NCBI GenBank assembly: GCA_902522225.1
Contig: CABYUS010000002.1
Location: 1 to 64,000 of the forward strand
Reading direction: 5' to 3'
Length of the DNA: 64,000 nt
Origin: an uncultured Pelagibacteraceae bacterium
GTDB taxonomy: Bacteria; Pseudomonadota; Alphaproteobacteria; Pelagibacterales; Pelagibacteraceae
The notes beneath the pieces were generated by a model. The model saw nothing but the letters and a program-made list of their open reading frames with translations. It was not told the origin of the DNA and did no database searches. The translations under genes were made by a program, and so were the position numbers. This document shows, piece by piece, positions 30,367-37,893 of the stretch; within the stretch, counting starts at the first letter, position 1; every line of letters starts with the position of its first letter.

Positions 30367-31677
30367 ATGATTGCATTTAAAAATATTCTATCCTCAATTG
30401 CTGACGTTGGTCAAAAACTCTTTAAAAGAAACATAGTTGAAGTCAAAAAAAATGATTATGAAACTATTATGAGTTTATGTGATGATTTGCTATCAAATAA
30501 GGGAGCTGCATTTGGAATTACCGTAGCAAGAGATATTTTATTGCTTTACCAAGATTTAAATCCAGAAAATAAACTTAAGTTTTTTCTAGAAATTAATAAT
30601 AAATATAAACCAGATTTAAATGAAATTGATAATGCAATTAATGAATTCAAAAAATCTAATGATGAAAAAAATAGGAATAAATTATTTAGAGTTACAGAAG
30701 GAAAAAGAAGAGAATTATTTAATAGATTAAATATGGCACCAAATGGTATATCTACAATTGTAAGATTAAGGGAAGATTTATTAAATTTTATTAATGAAAA
30801 TTCTGAATTAGAATCTTTAGATAATGATTTAAGATATCTTTTTAGATCTTGGTTTAATCCTGGTTTTTTAAAACTCAAAACCATTACATGGGATACAAAA
30901 GCAGCAATTCTTGAAAAAATTATTGAGTATGAAAAAGTTCATCAAATGAAAGATATGAATGATTTAAAAAGAAGACTTGGTGAAGATAGAAAGTTTTTTT
31001 CATATTTTCATCCTGCGTTAGATGATGAGCCAATTATTTTTGTTGAGGTAGCTCTTACAAAAGGACTTGGTAAATCAATTCAAGAAATAATGAAACCAGC
31101 AATAAATAAAGAAAAAAATTATGATACTGCAACTTTTTACTCAATCAGTAACTGCCAAGAAGGCTTAAGTAGAGTAACTCTTGGAAATTTTTTAATAAAA
31201 AGAGTTGTGTATGAACTGCAAGAGGAACTGCCCAATATAAAAAATTATGGAACATTATCTCCAATACCTGGCTTTGCTAAATGGGTAAGGCTTTTAGATG
31301 AAAATAAGTTAAAAGAAATTGTCGGAAATTTATCAAGTCAAAATTTATCTTTTTTAAAAGATGAAAATCTAAAAGTTGGTGATAATAGAATTGTTGCTCA
31401 GAAAGAATCTATAACTAAACTTGCAGCACATTATATTATGAAAGAAAAAAATAAAAAAGGCCTTCCAATCAATGATGTTAGCAGATTTCATTTAGGCAAT
31501 GGCGCAATAGTTGATGACATAATTATAAATGCCAATATTTCAGAAGTTGGTTATAAAAGATCTTTTGGTACTATGGTTAACTATTTGTATGAGCTAAAAA
31601 CTATTGAACAAAATCATGAAGAATACATGAATACACAAAAAGTTATTTGCTCAAATAAGTTAAAAAAATATCTTTAA
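30367..31677 (+). CDS. Malonyl-CoA decarboxylase
   Basis: This enzyme converts malonyl-CoA to acetyl-CoA and CO2. The 436 residues match the MCD family (PF05292): an N-terminal helical domain to about residue 190 and a GNAT-fold catalytic domain with PIIFVEVALTKGL, TFYSISNCQEGLSRVTLGNFLIK-type text, YGTLSPIPGFAKW, and the active-site FHLGNGAIV and EVGYKRSFGTMVNY segments. Rhizobial MatA usually sits with malonyl-CoA synthetase MatB and carrier MatC, which are not here. It follows the thioredoxin-like gene by 11 bases and may dispose of malonyl-CoA from a catabolic route. Confidence 0.9.
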   Translation: MIAFKNILSSIADVGQKLFKRNIVEVKKNDYETIMSLCDDLLSNKGAAFGITVARDILLLYQDLNPENKLKFFLEINNKYKPDLNEIDNAINEFKKSNDEKNRNKLFRVTEGKRRELFNRLNMAPNGISTIVRLREDLLNFINENSELESLDNDLRYLFRSWFNPGFLKLKTITWDTKAAILEKIIEYEKVHQMKDMNDLKRRLGEDRKFFSYFHPALDDEPIIFVEVALTKGLGKSIQEIMKPAINKEKNYDTATFYSISNCQEGLSRVTLGNFLIKRVVYELQEELPNIKNYGTLSPIPGFAKWVRLLDENKLKEIVGNLSSQNLSFLKDENLKVGDNRIVAQKESITKLAAHYIMKEKNKKGLPINDVSRFHLGNGAIVDDIIINANISEVGYKRSFGTMVNYLYELKTIEQNHEEYMNTQKVICSNKLKKYL

Positions 31678-31692
31678 AGACAAGCTCATTTA

Positions 31693-31712
31693 TAGGTGAT
31701 ACCAATCACTTA
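31693..31712 (+). terminator. Small hairpin between malonyl-CoA decarboxylase and the MFS gene
   Basis: TAGGTGAT (31693-31700), loop ACCA, and ATCACTTA (31705-31712) form an 8-base-pair stem with one G-U pair on the + strand. Only a weak T-run follows (CTAGTTTA), so termination would be inefficient; it could equally be an operator for the MFS gene, whose ATG is 20 bases downstream. Confidence 0.35.
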
Positions 31713-31731
31713 CTAGTTTAAAATAAATATA

Positions 31732-32931
31732 ATGAATAAAAATCTTGCATTATTAATTCTAAGTCAAATTTTTGGATTCACTGCTGCAACAGTAACAGTT
31801 TTCTTAAGTGGAATTATCGGTTCAGATTTGAGTCCCATAAAAACATTGTCAACTTTGCCTCCATCAATTTATGTAGTTGGGATAGCAATATCAACAATAA
31901 TTGCTGCTAAAGTAATGAGTTTAATCGGTCGGAGATGGGGGTTTGTTCTAGCAGCAATTGTGGGATCAGTTGCTTGTTTGCTTGGCGCTTATTCTATTTC
32001 TCAAGAAAATTTTATATTATTTAGTATATCTTGTTTAATACTTGGTGGAAGTGGTGCATTCACTCATCAGTATCGATTTGCTGCTGCTGAAAGTGTTTCT
32101 AAAGATAAGGCACCTAAAGCAATCTCATATTTATTATTGTCAGGTATAATTGCTGGGTTTATAGGTATAAGTCTAGCCGATTATACAAAGAACTTTTTTA
32201 GCGATCATTTGTATGTTGGGTCATATTTAATATTATCAGTTTTAACTTTTCTTCCAGCTATATTTTTATTTTTTTTTAAAAATAAAAATGAAATTCAATT
32301 ATCTAAGAATGATGAAAGAAGAACTAGAAGTTATTTGGAGTTTATAAAAGAGCCAAGATTTTTACAGGCATTAACTGCAGCAGCATTTGCTTATGCCATA
32401 ATGTCTTTTTTAATGACTGCTACACCAATTAGCATGCACTTAATTCATAATATCAGTTTGCAAAATACTGGTTTGGTTCTTCAATTTCATCTTGTGGCAA
32501 TGTTTCTTCCATCATTATTTACAGGTAATTTGATAAAAAAATTTGGATACAGCAAGATGATTTATTCTGGAGTTATTTTTTATATTTTAACAATTTTAGT
32601 AAGTTTTCCTGAACCTTCATTTATAAGTTATTTTATTGGGCTTATATTTCTTGGAATTGGATGGAACTTCCTTTTTGTGACAGGAACAAGTTTGCTTGTA
32701 ACGACATATACACCAGAAGAAAAATTTAAAGCTCAAGGCTTTAATGATTTAATAGTATTTTCAACTATGGCACTAGGAAGTTTATCTGCTGGTATTGCTG
32801 TTTCATTAGCTAGTTGGAAAATCTTGAATTTATTTTGTATACCTTTTTTGTTTTTAATTATCGCTTCTACAATAAATGCTGATCTAAGAGATAAAAAAAA
32901 CCCCAGTAGAAAAAGTACTACTGGGGTTTAA
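31732..32931 (+). CDS. Major facilitator superfamily transporter
   Basis: A 399-residue membrane protein with about twelve helices. The loop between helices 2 and 3 reads GRRWGFVLAAIVG, the usual MFS loop pattern, and a central hydrophilic loop near residues 185-205 (KNKNEIQLSKNDERR) divides the halves. It resembles the YfcJ/Bcr-like transporters of unknown substrate. Its last twelve codons are made of the terminator hairpin shared with the convergent livK-type gene, so the C-terminus KNPSRKSTTGV is dictated by that structure. Confidence 0.8.
   Translation: MNKNLALLILSQIFGFTAATVTVFLSGIIGSDLSPIKTLSTLPPSIYVVGIAISTIIAAKVMSLIGRRWGFVLAAIVGSVACLLGAYSISQENFILFSISCLILGGSGAFTHQYRFAAAESVSKDKAPKAISYLLLSGIIAGFIGISLADYTKNFFSDHLYVGSYLILSVLTFLPAIFLFFFKNKNEIQLSKNDERRTRSYLEFIKEPRFLQALTAAAFAYAIMSFLMTATPISMHLIHNISLQNTGLVLQFHLVAMFLPSLFTGNLIKKFGYSKMIYSGVIFYILTILVSFPEPSFISYFIGLIFLGIGWNFLFVTGTSLLVTTYTPEEKFKAQGFNDLIVFSTMALGSLSAGIAVSLASWKILNLFCIPFLFLIIASTINADLRDKKNPSRKSTTGV
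32898..32929. terminator. Bidirectional Rho-independent terminator
   Basis: A perfect 12-base inverted repeat, AAACCCCAGTAG (32898-32909) and CTACTGGGGTTT (32918-32929), surrounds an 8-base loop. It is preceded by a run of A and followed by TTTAAATTT, so it works on both strands. It ends the MFS transcript on the + strand and the livK-type transcript, whose stop is at 32942, on the - strand. It is the strongest hairpin I see in the window. Confidence 0.88.
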
Positions 32932-32941
32932 ATTTAGATAA

Positions 32942-34123
32942 TTATCTTTGTTTCGCTGTCTTGAACTTTCCACCTTTTATTTCTTGTTCTAAGAAAGATC
33001 CAAAGGCTTCACCAACGTCGGTAAAGTTTACTCCAGTAGCACCTTCGTAATCAACCGCCTTACCTTTAGCTAAAAGATCCAATCCTTTTTTAAGTTCTCC
33101 AGGATAGATTTTTGTTCCAGGTCCATTAGCTACATCCATTATATTTTTTGCAATTGAAGCTCTATCAGCTGATTTCCCAGCTTGCATAGCTAATACTATT
33201 AAAGCTGCAGCGTCATAAGATTCTCCTGTGTAAGGTCCAGATGAGTCTATTCCACCTGATTTTGCAACATTTGCAAAAATTCCAGCACCCTTACCCGTTG
33301 ATCCAGGCATTGAACCAAATGAATTTTTTAAACCATCTCCAATATTATCAACTAGAGACTGTCCAATCATACCATCTGAAAGTATAAATGTATCAAAAGC
33401 ACCGGCATCTAATGATCCTTGAATTATCATTTTTCCACCTTGATCTAAATATCCAATTACAGCAACAGCATCACCACCTGCAGCAGCTAATGTAGAAACT
33501 TCAGCAGTATAGTCACCTTTACCTTCTTCGTGAGCTGCAACAGTTGTAACTTTAATACCATGTGCTTTTACAGCAGCAGCATAAACATCTGCTAAACCTT
33601 TTCCATAGTCATTATTTGTGTATGTAATTGCAACACTTTTAATTTTTCTATCTTTAGTTATATCCGCAAGAACTTGTCCACCTCTCGCATCTGATGGTGC
33701 AGTTCTAAAAAAGTAACCATTATCATTTAAGTCTGTTAATCCAGGTGATGTTGCTGATGGTGATATCATGACAACGCCATTGGGTACGGCAACGTTTGTT
33801 GCAATTGCTCCAGTTACTCCTGAACAATCTGCACCCATTATAGCAGCAACTCCATCTGATATCATTTTTTCAGCAGCAGCAGTAGCAGCAGCGCTATCTA
33901 CACATGTAGAGTCACCCTCTAATACAGATATTTTTTCTCCTCCTAATAAAGAGCCCGAGTCAGATGCTTCTTGAAAAGCAAGTCTTGCAGAATCTCTCAT
34001 CGCAGGAGTTAAAGACTCAATAGGACCTGTAAATCCTAAAATAATTCCCATTTTAATGTCTGCAAAAGAATTTGCTGATAAAGTCATAGCAAATATAAAT
34101 GCACCAACTAATATTTTTCTCAT
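32942..34123 (-). CDS. Periplasmic binding protein of a branched-chain amino-acid-type ABC transporter (LivK-like)
   Basis: A 393-residue exported receptor of the HAAT family (Peripla_BP_6). Residues 1-21 are a signal peptide ending ANSFA. The mature part begins DIKMGIILGFTGPIESL and has ALAFQEASDSG-, GADCSGVTGAIA- and SPSATSPGLTDL-type segments lining the binding cleft. A strong ribosome site (AAAGGGG) lies upstream, as expected for an abundant receptor. It is not in the livGFHM run but faces it across the MFS gene, so it is the likely receptor for that system. The ligand is not evident. Confidence 0.88.
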   Translation of the reverse strand: MRKILVGAFIFAMTLSANSFADIKMGIILGFTGPIESLTPAMRDSARLAFQEASDSGSLLGGEKISVLEGDSTCVDSAAATAAAEKMISDGVAAIMGADCSGVTGAIATNVAVPNGVVMISPSATSPGLTDLNDNGYFFRTAPSDARGGQVLADITKDRKIKSVAITYTNNDYGKGLADVYAAAVKAHGIKVTTVAAHEEGKGDYTAEVSTLAAAGGDAVAVIGYLDQGGKMIIQGSLDAGAFDTFILSDGMIGQSLVDNIGDGLKNSFGSMPGSTGKGAGIFANVAKSGGIDSSGPYTGESYDAAALIVLAMQAGKSADRASIAKNIMDVANGPGTKIYPGELKKGLDLLAKGKAVDYEGATGVNFTDVGEAFGSFLEQEIKGGKFKTAKQR

Positions 34124-34172
34124 TTTATCCCCTTTAGTTATTAATTTTTATATAACTAAATTAAATATCATC

Positions 34173-34189
34173 TATTGATTATATCAATA
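34173..34189. promoter_or_regulatory. 17-base palindrome upstream of the livK-type gene
   Basis: TATTGAT (34173-34179), three bases, and ATCAATA (34183-34189) form a perfect 7-3-7 palindrome in the 72-base gap between the EamA gene and the livK-type gene, both on the minus strand. It lies about 50 bases before the receptor start, so it could be a repressor or activator site or a weak terminator of the EamA gene. On the minus strand TTGATA inside it might also act as a -35 element. Confidence 0.35.
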
Positions 34190-34195
34190 AGAAAA

Positions 34196-35053
34196 TTACA
34201 CCTTTTTTTGAAGTAAAATCACTGAACTAATTACTATAATAGCTCCAACAAAGAATAACATTGAAGGAATTTCTCCAAAAATTAAATATGTGAGAAGAAT
34301 ACCAAATATTGGAAACAAAGAATAGAAGGGAAAAATTTGTCCTACTGTATAAAATTTATAAAGATAGAACATTGACATATGTGCGAACAACGAAACAATG
34401 ATAGCTTGATATAATATTAATATCCAAGATTCTAAATTTATATTTAATGTATTATTTAATACATTTCCCTCGAAAAAAAATGAAACTATCATTAAAATAA
34501 TAAAGCCAAACAATCCAGTAAATGCATTAATTAATGAGATATCTAAATTTCTTAATTCTCTTGAGTAAACTTGAGCAAGACCAAAAAACAGCGCCATCAG
34601 GGTAGCAAAAAATAAACCTAGGATGTTATTTTTAAGTTCCGGATCAAAAAATACAATTACTATTCCAACAAAAGAAGCAAAGACATAAAACCACTTTTTC
34701 TTACTTATATTCTCATTTAGCATCAAAGCGCTTGCCAAGACCCCAAAAGGTATTGCGAGTTGAGCTCCAATAATAATAGGTGAAATAAAACTAGAGTTAT
34801 TTAAAGACAAATTCATAAAAACATAAACCATTACACCCATAGAAATTGAAAAAAATATCAAAGATTTAATATATTTCCTATTTGGTATTTTAAATCTCCA
34901 AAAAGGAATAAGAATTAATAGAACTAAACCCATTCTCAACGAGGCCATTAATACAGGTGGAACAGAATTATTTAGAACTAATTTAGTTAGCGGGAATGAG
35001 CTCCCATGAGCAGCCATTATAAATAATAAAATTAAAATATGTTTAATTGGCAC
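34196..35053 (-). CDS. EamA/DMT-superfamily transporter
   Basis: A 285-residue protein with ten hydrophobic helices in two EamA repeats; the first opens ILILLFIMAAHGSSFPLTKLVLNN in outline and the second contains LFFATLMALFFGLAQVYSREL. It overlaps the aldehyde dehydrogenase gene by one base, so it is the last gene of the minus-strand catabolic cluster and probably moves a substrate or product of that pathway. Nothing in the sequence tells which. Confidence 0.8.
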   Translation of the reverse strand: MPIKHILILLFIMAAHGSSFPLTKLVLNNSVPPVLMASLRMGLVLLILIPFWRFKIPNRKYIKSLIFFSISMGVMVYVFMNLSLNNSSFISPIIIGAQLAIPFGVLASALMLNENISKKKWFYVFASFVGIVIVFFDPELKNNILGLFFATLMALFFGLAQVYSRELRNLDISLINAFTGLFGFIILMIVSFFFEGNVLNNTLNINLESWILILYQAIIVSLFAHMSMFYLYKFYTVGQIFPFYSLFPIFGILLTYLIFGEIPSMLFFVGAIIVISSVILLQKKV

Positions 35054-36534
35054 TATCTAATTGAAAAAGGATCTAGAGTTGGTTCGTCAGAAGTATAGTA
35101 CCAAGTTGTTTTTACTCTTGTGTAATCTTTTATAGAATCAATCCCTGCCTCTTTACCATAACCACTATCTTTTATTCCTCCAAAAGGTGCAGAGGGTGAA
35201 ATTAATCTATATGTATTTACAAATGTGATTCCTGCTCTTATTGCCTTTGAGACTCTTAATCCTCTGGAAAAATCACTTGTATAAACCCCTGAAGATAACC
35301 CATATTGATTATCATTCATTTTTTCAATTACTTCATCTTCAGTATCAAATTTCATTACAGATAGCACAGGTCCAAATAATTCATTTTCTGCTGTTGGTAA
35401 ATTGTGGTTTTCACATTCAATAATTGTAGGTGGGAAGTAATAACCTTCATTTGAAAATGGGTGTCTTTCTCCTCCACATTTTATAGTACCACCTTGTTCT
35501 TTTGTAAGTTTAATATTTTCTTCAATGACTTCTAATTGTTTGAAATTGCTTAAAGGACCCATTTCAGTATCAGGATCCATCGGGGCGCCAATTTTAATTT
35601 TATTTGCTCTATTAATTAACTTTTCTAGGAACTCATTATAAATTCCTTTTTGTAAATATAATCTAGATCCTGCAATACAACTTTGTCCGCTAGCTCCAAA
35701 AATACCAGCAGTAATACCATTGATTGCATTTTCTTGATGAGCATCATCAAAAACTGCAACTGGACTTTTTCCACCAAGTTCTAAACTTACTTCAGATAAA
35801 TTTTCAGCAGAATTTCTAATTATATGTCTTGCTGTTTCTGGACCACCAGTAAATGCAACTTTTTCCACTAAATTATGTGCAGTCAGTGCTTTACCACAAG
35901 GATCGCCAAAACCAGTTATTACATTAACAACTCCTTTAGGAATTCCTGTTTCTTCAATTAATTTTGCAAATTCAAACATGACTGCTGGTGCAAGTTCAGA
36001 GGATTTGATAACAACAGTATTACCCATAGCTAATGCTGGAGCAAGTTTAGTTGCGGTGAGAAACATTTGTGAATTCCAAGGCACAATAGCTGCTATTACT
36101 CCAATAGGTATCCTAGTAGTTACTGCTTGAACATTTGGTTTATCAATTGGTAAAACTGTACCCTCAACCTTATCAGCCAGACCAGCATAATAATCATAAT
36201 ATTCAGCAATGTAATTTGCTTGTTTATTTGTTTCTCTAAAAAGTTTACCTGTATCTATAGTTTCTACTTTGCCTAATAATTCAGCATTGTCTCTTAACTT
36301 TTGACCAATTGCTCTTAGAAATTTTGCTCTCTCCCTAGGTAAAAGTTTAGGCCATTCTCCTTCAAAAGCTTTATGTGCAGCTTTGACTGCATCATCAACA
36401 TCTTTTGAACTTGCCTCAGGAACCAAAGCCCATGGTTTATTATTTTCTGGATTTAAAGTTTCAAATGTTTTTTTGGTTTCAGAATCAACCCAGTTTCCAC
36501 CAATAAACATTTTGTATTGTTTTAATTTACTCAT
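35053..36534 (-). CDS. NAD(P)-dependent aldehyde dehydrogenase
   Basis: A 493-residue ALDH-superfamily enzyme oxidising an aldehyde to its acid. Key residues are N154 (VPWNSQ), E252 (SLELGGKSP) and the catalytic C286 (SGQSCIAGS); the cofactor motif is FTGGPETA. Sequence style is close to the betaine-aldehyde / aromatic-semialdehyde group, but the substrate cannot be set from motifs. It overlaps the alpha/beta hydrolase gene by 8 bases and the EamA gene by 1, firmly inside the cluster at 34196-40756. Confidence 0.9.
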   Translation of the reverse strand: MSKLKQYKMFIGGNWVDSETKKTFETLNPENNKPWALVPEASSKDVDDAVKAAHKAFEGEWPKLLPRERAKFLRAIGQKLRDNAELLGKVETIDTGKLFRETNKQANYIAEYYDYYAGLADKVEGTVLPIDKPNVQAVTTRIPIGVIAAIVPWNSQMFLTATKLAPALAMGNTVVIKSSELAPAVMFEFAKLIEETGIPKGVVNVITGFGDPCGKALTAHNLVEKVAFTGGPETARHIIRNSAENLSEVSLELGGKSPVAVFDDAHQENAINGITAGIFGASGQSCIAGSRLYLQKGIYNEFLEKLINRANKIKIGAPMDPDTEMGPLSNFKQLEVIEENIKLTKEQGGTIKCGGERHPFSNEGYYFPPTIIECENHNLPTAENELFGPVLSVMKFDTEDEVIEKMNDNQYGLSSGVYTSDFSRGLRVSKAIRAGITFVNTYRLISPSAPFGGIKDSGYGKEAGIDSIKDYTRVKTTWYYTSDEPTLDPFSIR

Positions 36535-37300
36535 TTTTTATAAAATCTTTAATAGCGTTATTTACATCATCTGAACACTCAATACTACATAGATGTTTTC
36601 CTTTAGGTACGATTTTAACTTGAGAATTTGTAATATGCTTACTTAAATTTTTAGACATTTCTGGAGTTGAGCCAATATCATTTTCGCCCGTCATAATTAA
36701 GGTATTTACTTTTATGTTATCAAAAATTTCCTCATCTTTGTGTTTTACAAATAACTCATAAATTTTTAGGAAATTTTGCATATTATTAGATTTCAAGATT
36801 GATGTAATTTTCTGATATGTATCGGGATATTTTTCCAGATATTCATTAGTAAACCATCTCTTGAGAGCTTGTTTGGATAAAGATCCACTTTTTTTTGATA
36901 ATTCAAATCTATCATTAACTATTCTTTGTTGTTTTGCTGATCTATTAAAAATTGAACACAACAATGTTAAACTTTTAAGTCTTGAATTATATTTAGTAGC
37001 AAAATCTCTTGCTATCAATGACCCAATAGAAAAGCCAACAAGATGAATTTTATCAATATCTAATTCGTCTATTAAGTTTAATAATTGAATAGAAAAATCA
37101 TTAAAACTTAAGTTATTTTTCTCTAATGGAGTTTTTCCATGACCAAGAATATCATAAGCAATTACAGAATTATCAAAAGAATTTATTTGTGGACTCCAAA
37201 TTGTATGGTTCAAACCAACACCATGTATAAATACAATTGGAGTTTTTTCTTTTTTGTTTAATATGTAAAAAGTATTTTTAGTGTCTGTAGCACTGATCAT
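36527..37300 (-). CDS. Alpha/beta hydrolase (enol-lactonase/esterase-like)
   Basis: A 257-residue alpha/beta-hydrolase. The oxyanion region is FIHGVGLNHTIW, the nucleophile elbow GFSIGS with S91, the acid in MTGENDIGSTP and the His in PKGKHLCSIE. The size and the DILGHGKTP segment resemble 3-oxoadipate enol-lactonases and related esterases (PcaD/BioH-like). In this cluster it may open a lactone or cleave an ester or amide produced by the flavin oxygenase. It lies 5 bases after the DUF1185 gene. Confidence 0.83.
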   Translation of the reverse strand: MISATDTKNTFYILNKKEKTPIVFIHGVGLNHTIWSPQINSFDNSVIAYDILGHGKTPLEKNNLSFNDFSIQLLNLIDELDIDKIHLVGFSIGSLIARDFATKYNSRLKSLTLLCSIFNRSAKQQRIVNDRFELSKKSGSLSKQALKRWFTNEYLEKYPDTYQKITSILKSNNMQNFLKIYELFVKHKDEEIFDNIKVNTLIMTGENDIGSTPEMSKNLSKHITNSQVKIVPKGKHLCSIECSDDVNNAIKDFIKNE

Positions 37301-37305
37301 TTATT

Positions 37306-37893
37306 TTATTTAGGTTCAATTCCCATTTCCTTCATATCTTGATACCTATCACCAGTACGGGCGTGCGCTCTTCCACTTGTTGCTCCACCTATAGCTATTA
37401 CTATTTCATTATTAAATGGCGCATCATGAATTGTAAACTCATGAGTCAAATAATATGGTCGTAGCCCTGAATCTGTTTTATGCATCATAGGTATAGATAT
37501 TTTAGAGCCAGCAGGAGATCTTGTATTTGTAAAACTTAAATATGATGTACCACCCACTGCATCTCTAAATTTATTTCCAAATCTTAGGGTATGAATAAAA
37601 GCTGAGGCATGTTCAATTTCTCCATCTAAACCAACTACTCCAGCTTTTCCGTAAGCCAAAATTTTTTCTGGCGATCCTATTTCTTTTATCAATTCAGGAA
37701 CTAATATATCTCCAAGTTTTGGCGCTAAATCTAAAATCACAGGTTTTAAATCTTCTACAAAACCTTGATTGTGCCAAGGATTTTTAAAAATAGCTGCAAC
37801 AGAAACTAAGAGAACTGGCTCTTTAGCTTCTTTTCCACCTTCAATGAATGTTTTATCTATAAATTTATTAAATTTTCTTAATTCTAATTTCAT
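37306..37893 (-). CDS. 'Amino acid synthesis' family protein (PF06684/DUF1185)
   Basis: A 195-residue protein of a family annotated, with little experimental basis, as 'amino acid synthesis'. Typical segments are KEPVLLVSVAAIFKNPW, AYGKAGVVGLDGEIEHASA, GGTSYLSFTNTRSPAGSKIS and IAIGGATSGRAHARTGDRY near the end. No membrane segment or signal peptide is present. It overlaps the TPP enzyme gene by 4 bases and is next to a hydrolase. In other bacteria I recall this family beside luciferase-like flavin oxygenases and hydrolases, as here. The catalytic role is unknown. Confidence 0.78.
   Translation of the reverse strand: MKLELRKFNKFIDKTFIEGGKEAKEPVLLVSVAAIFKNPWHNQGFVEDLKPVILDLAPKLGDILVPELIKEIGSPEKILAYGKAGVVGLDGEIEHASAFIHTLRFGNKFRDAVGGTSYLSFTNTRSPAGSKISIPMMHKTDSGLRPYYLTHEFTIHDAPFNNEIVIAIGGATSGRAHARTGDRYQDMKEMGIEPK

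Noticed and set aside
30546-30884. 112-residue minus-strand frame inside malonyl-CoA decarboxylase
   Set aside because: Low-complexity Ser/Leu/Phe translation antisense to a conserved domain; no independent support.
31728-31733. TATAAT just before the MFS gene as a promoter -10
   Set aside because: It overlaps the start codon of the gene, so it could not drive its full-length transcript.
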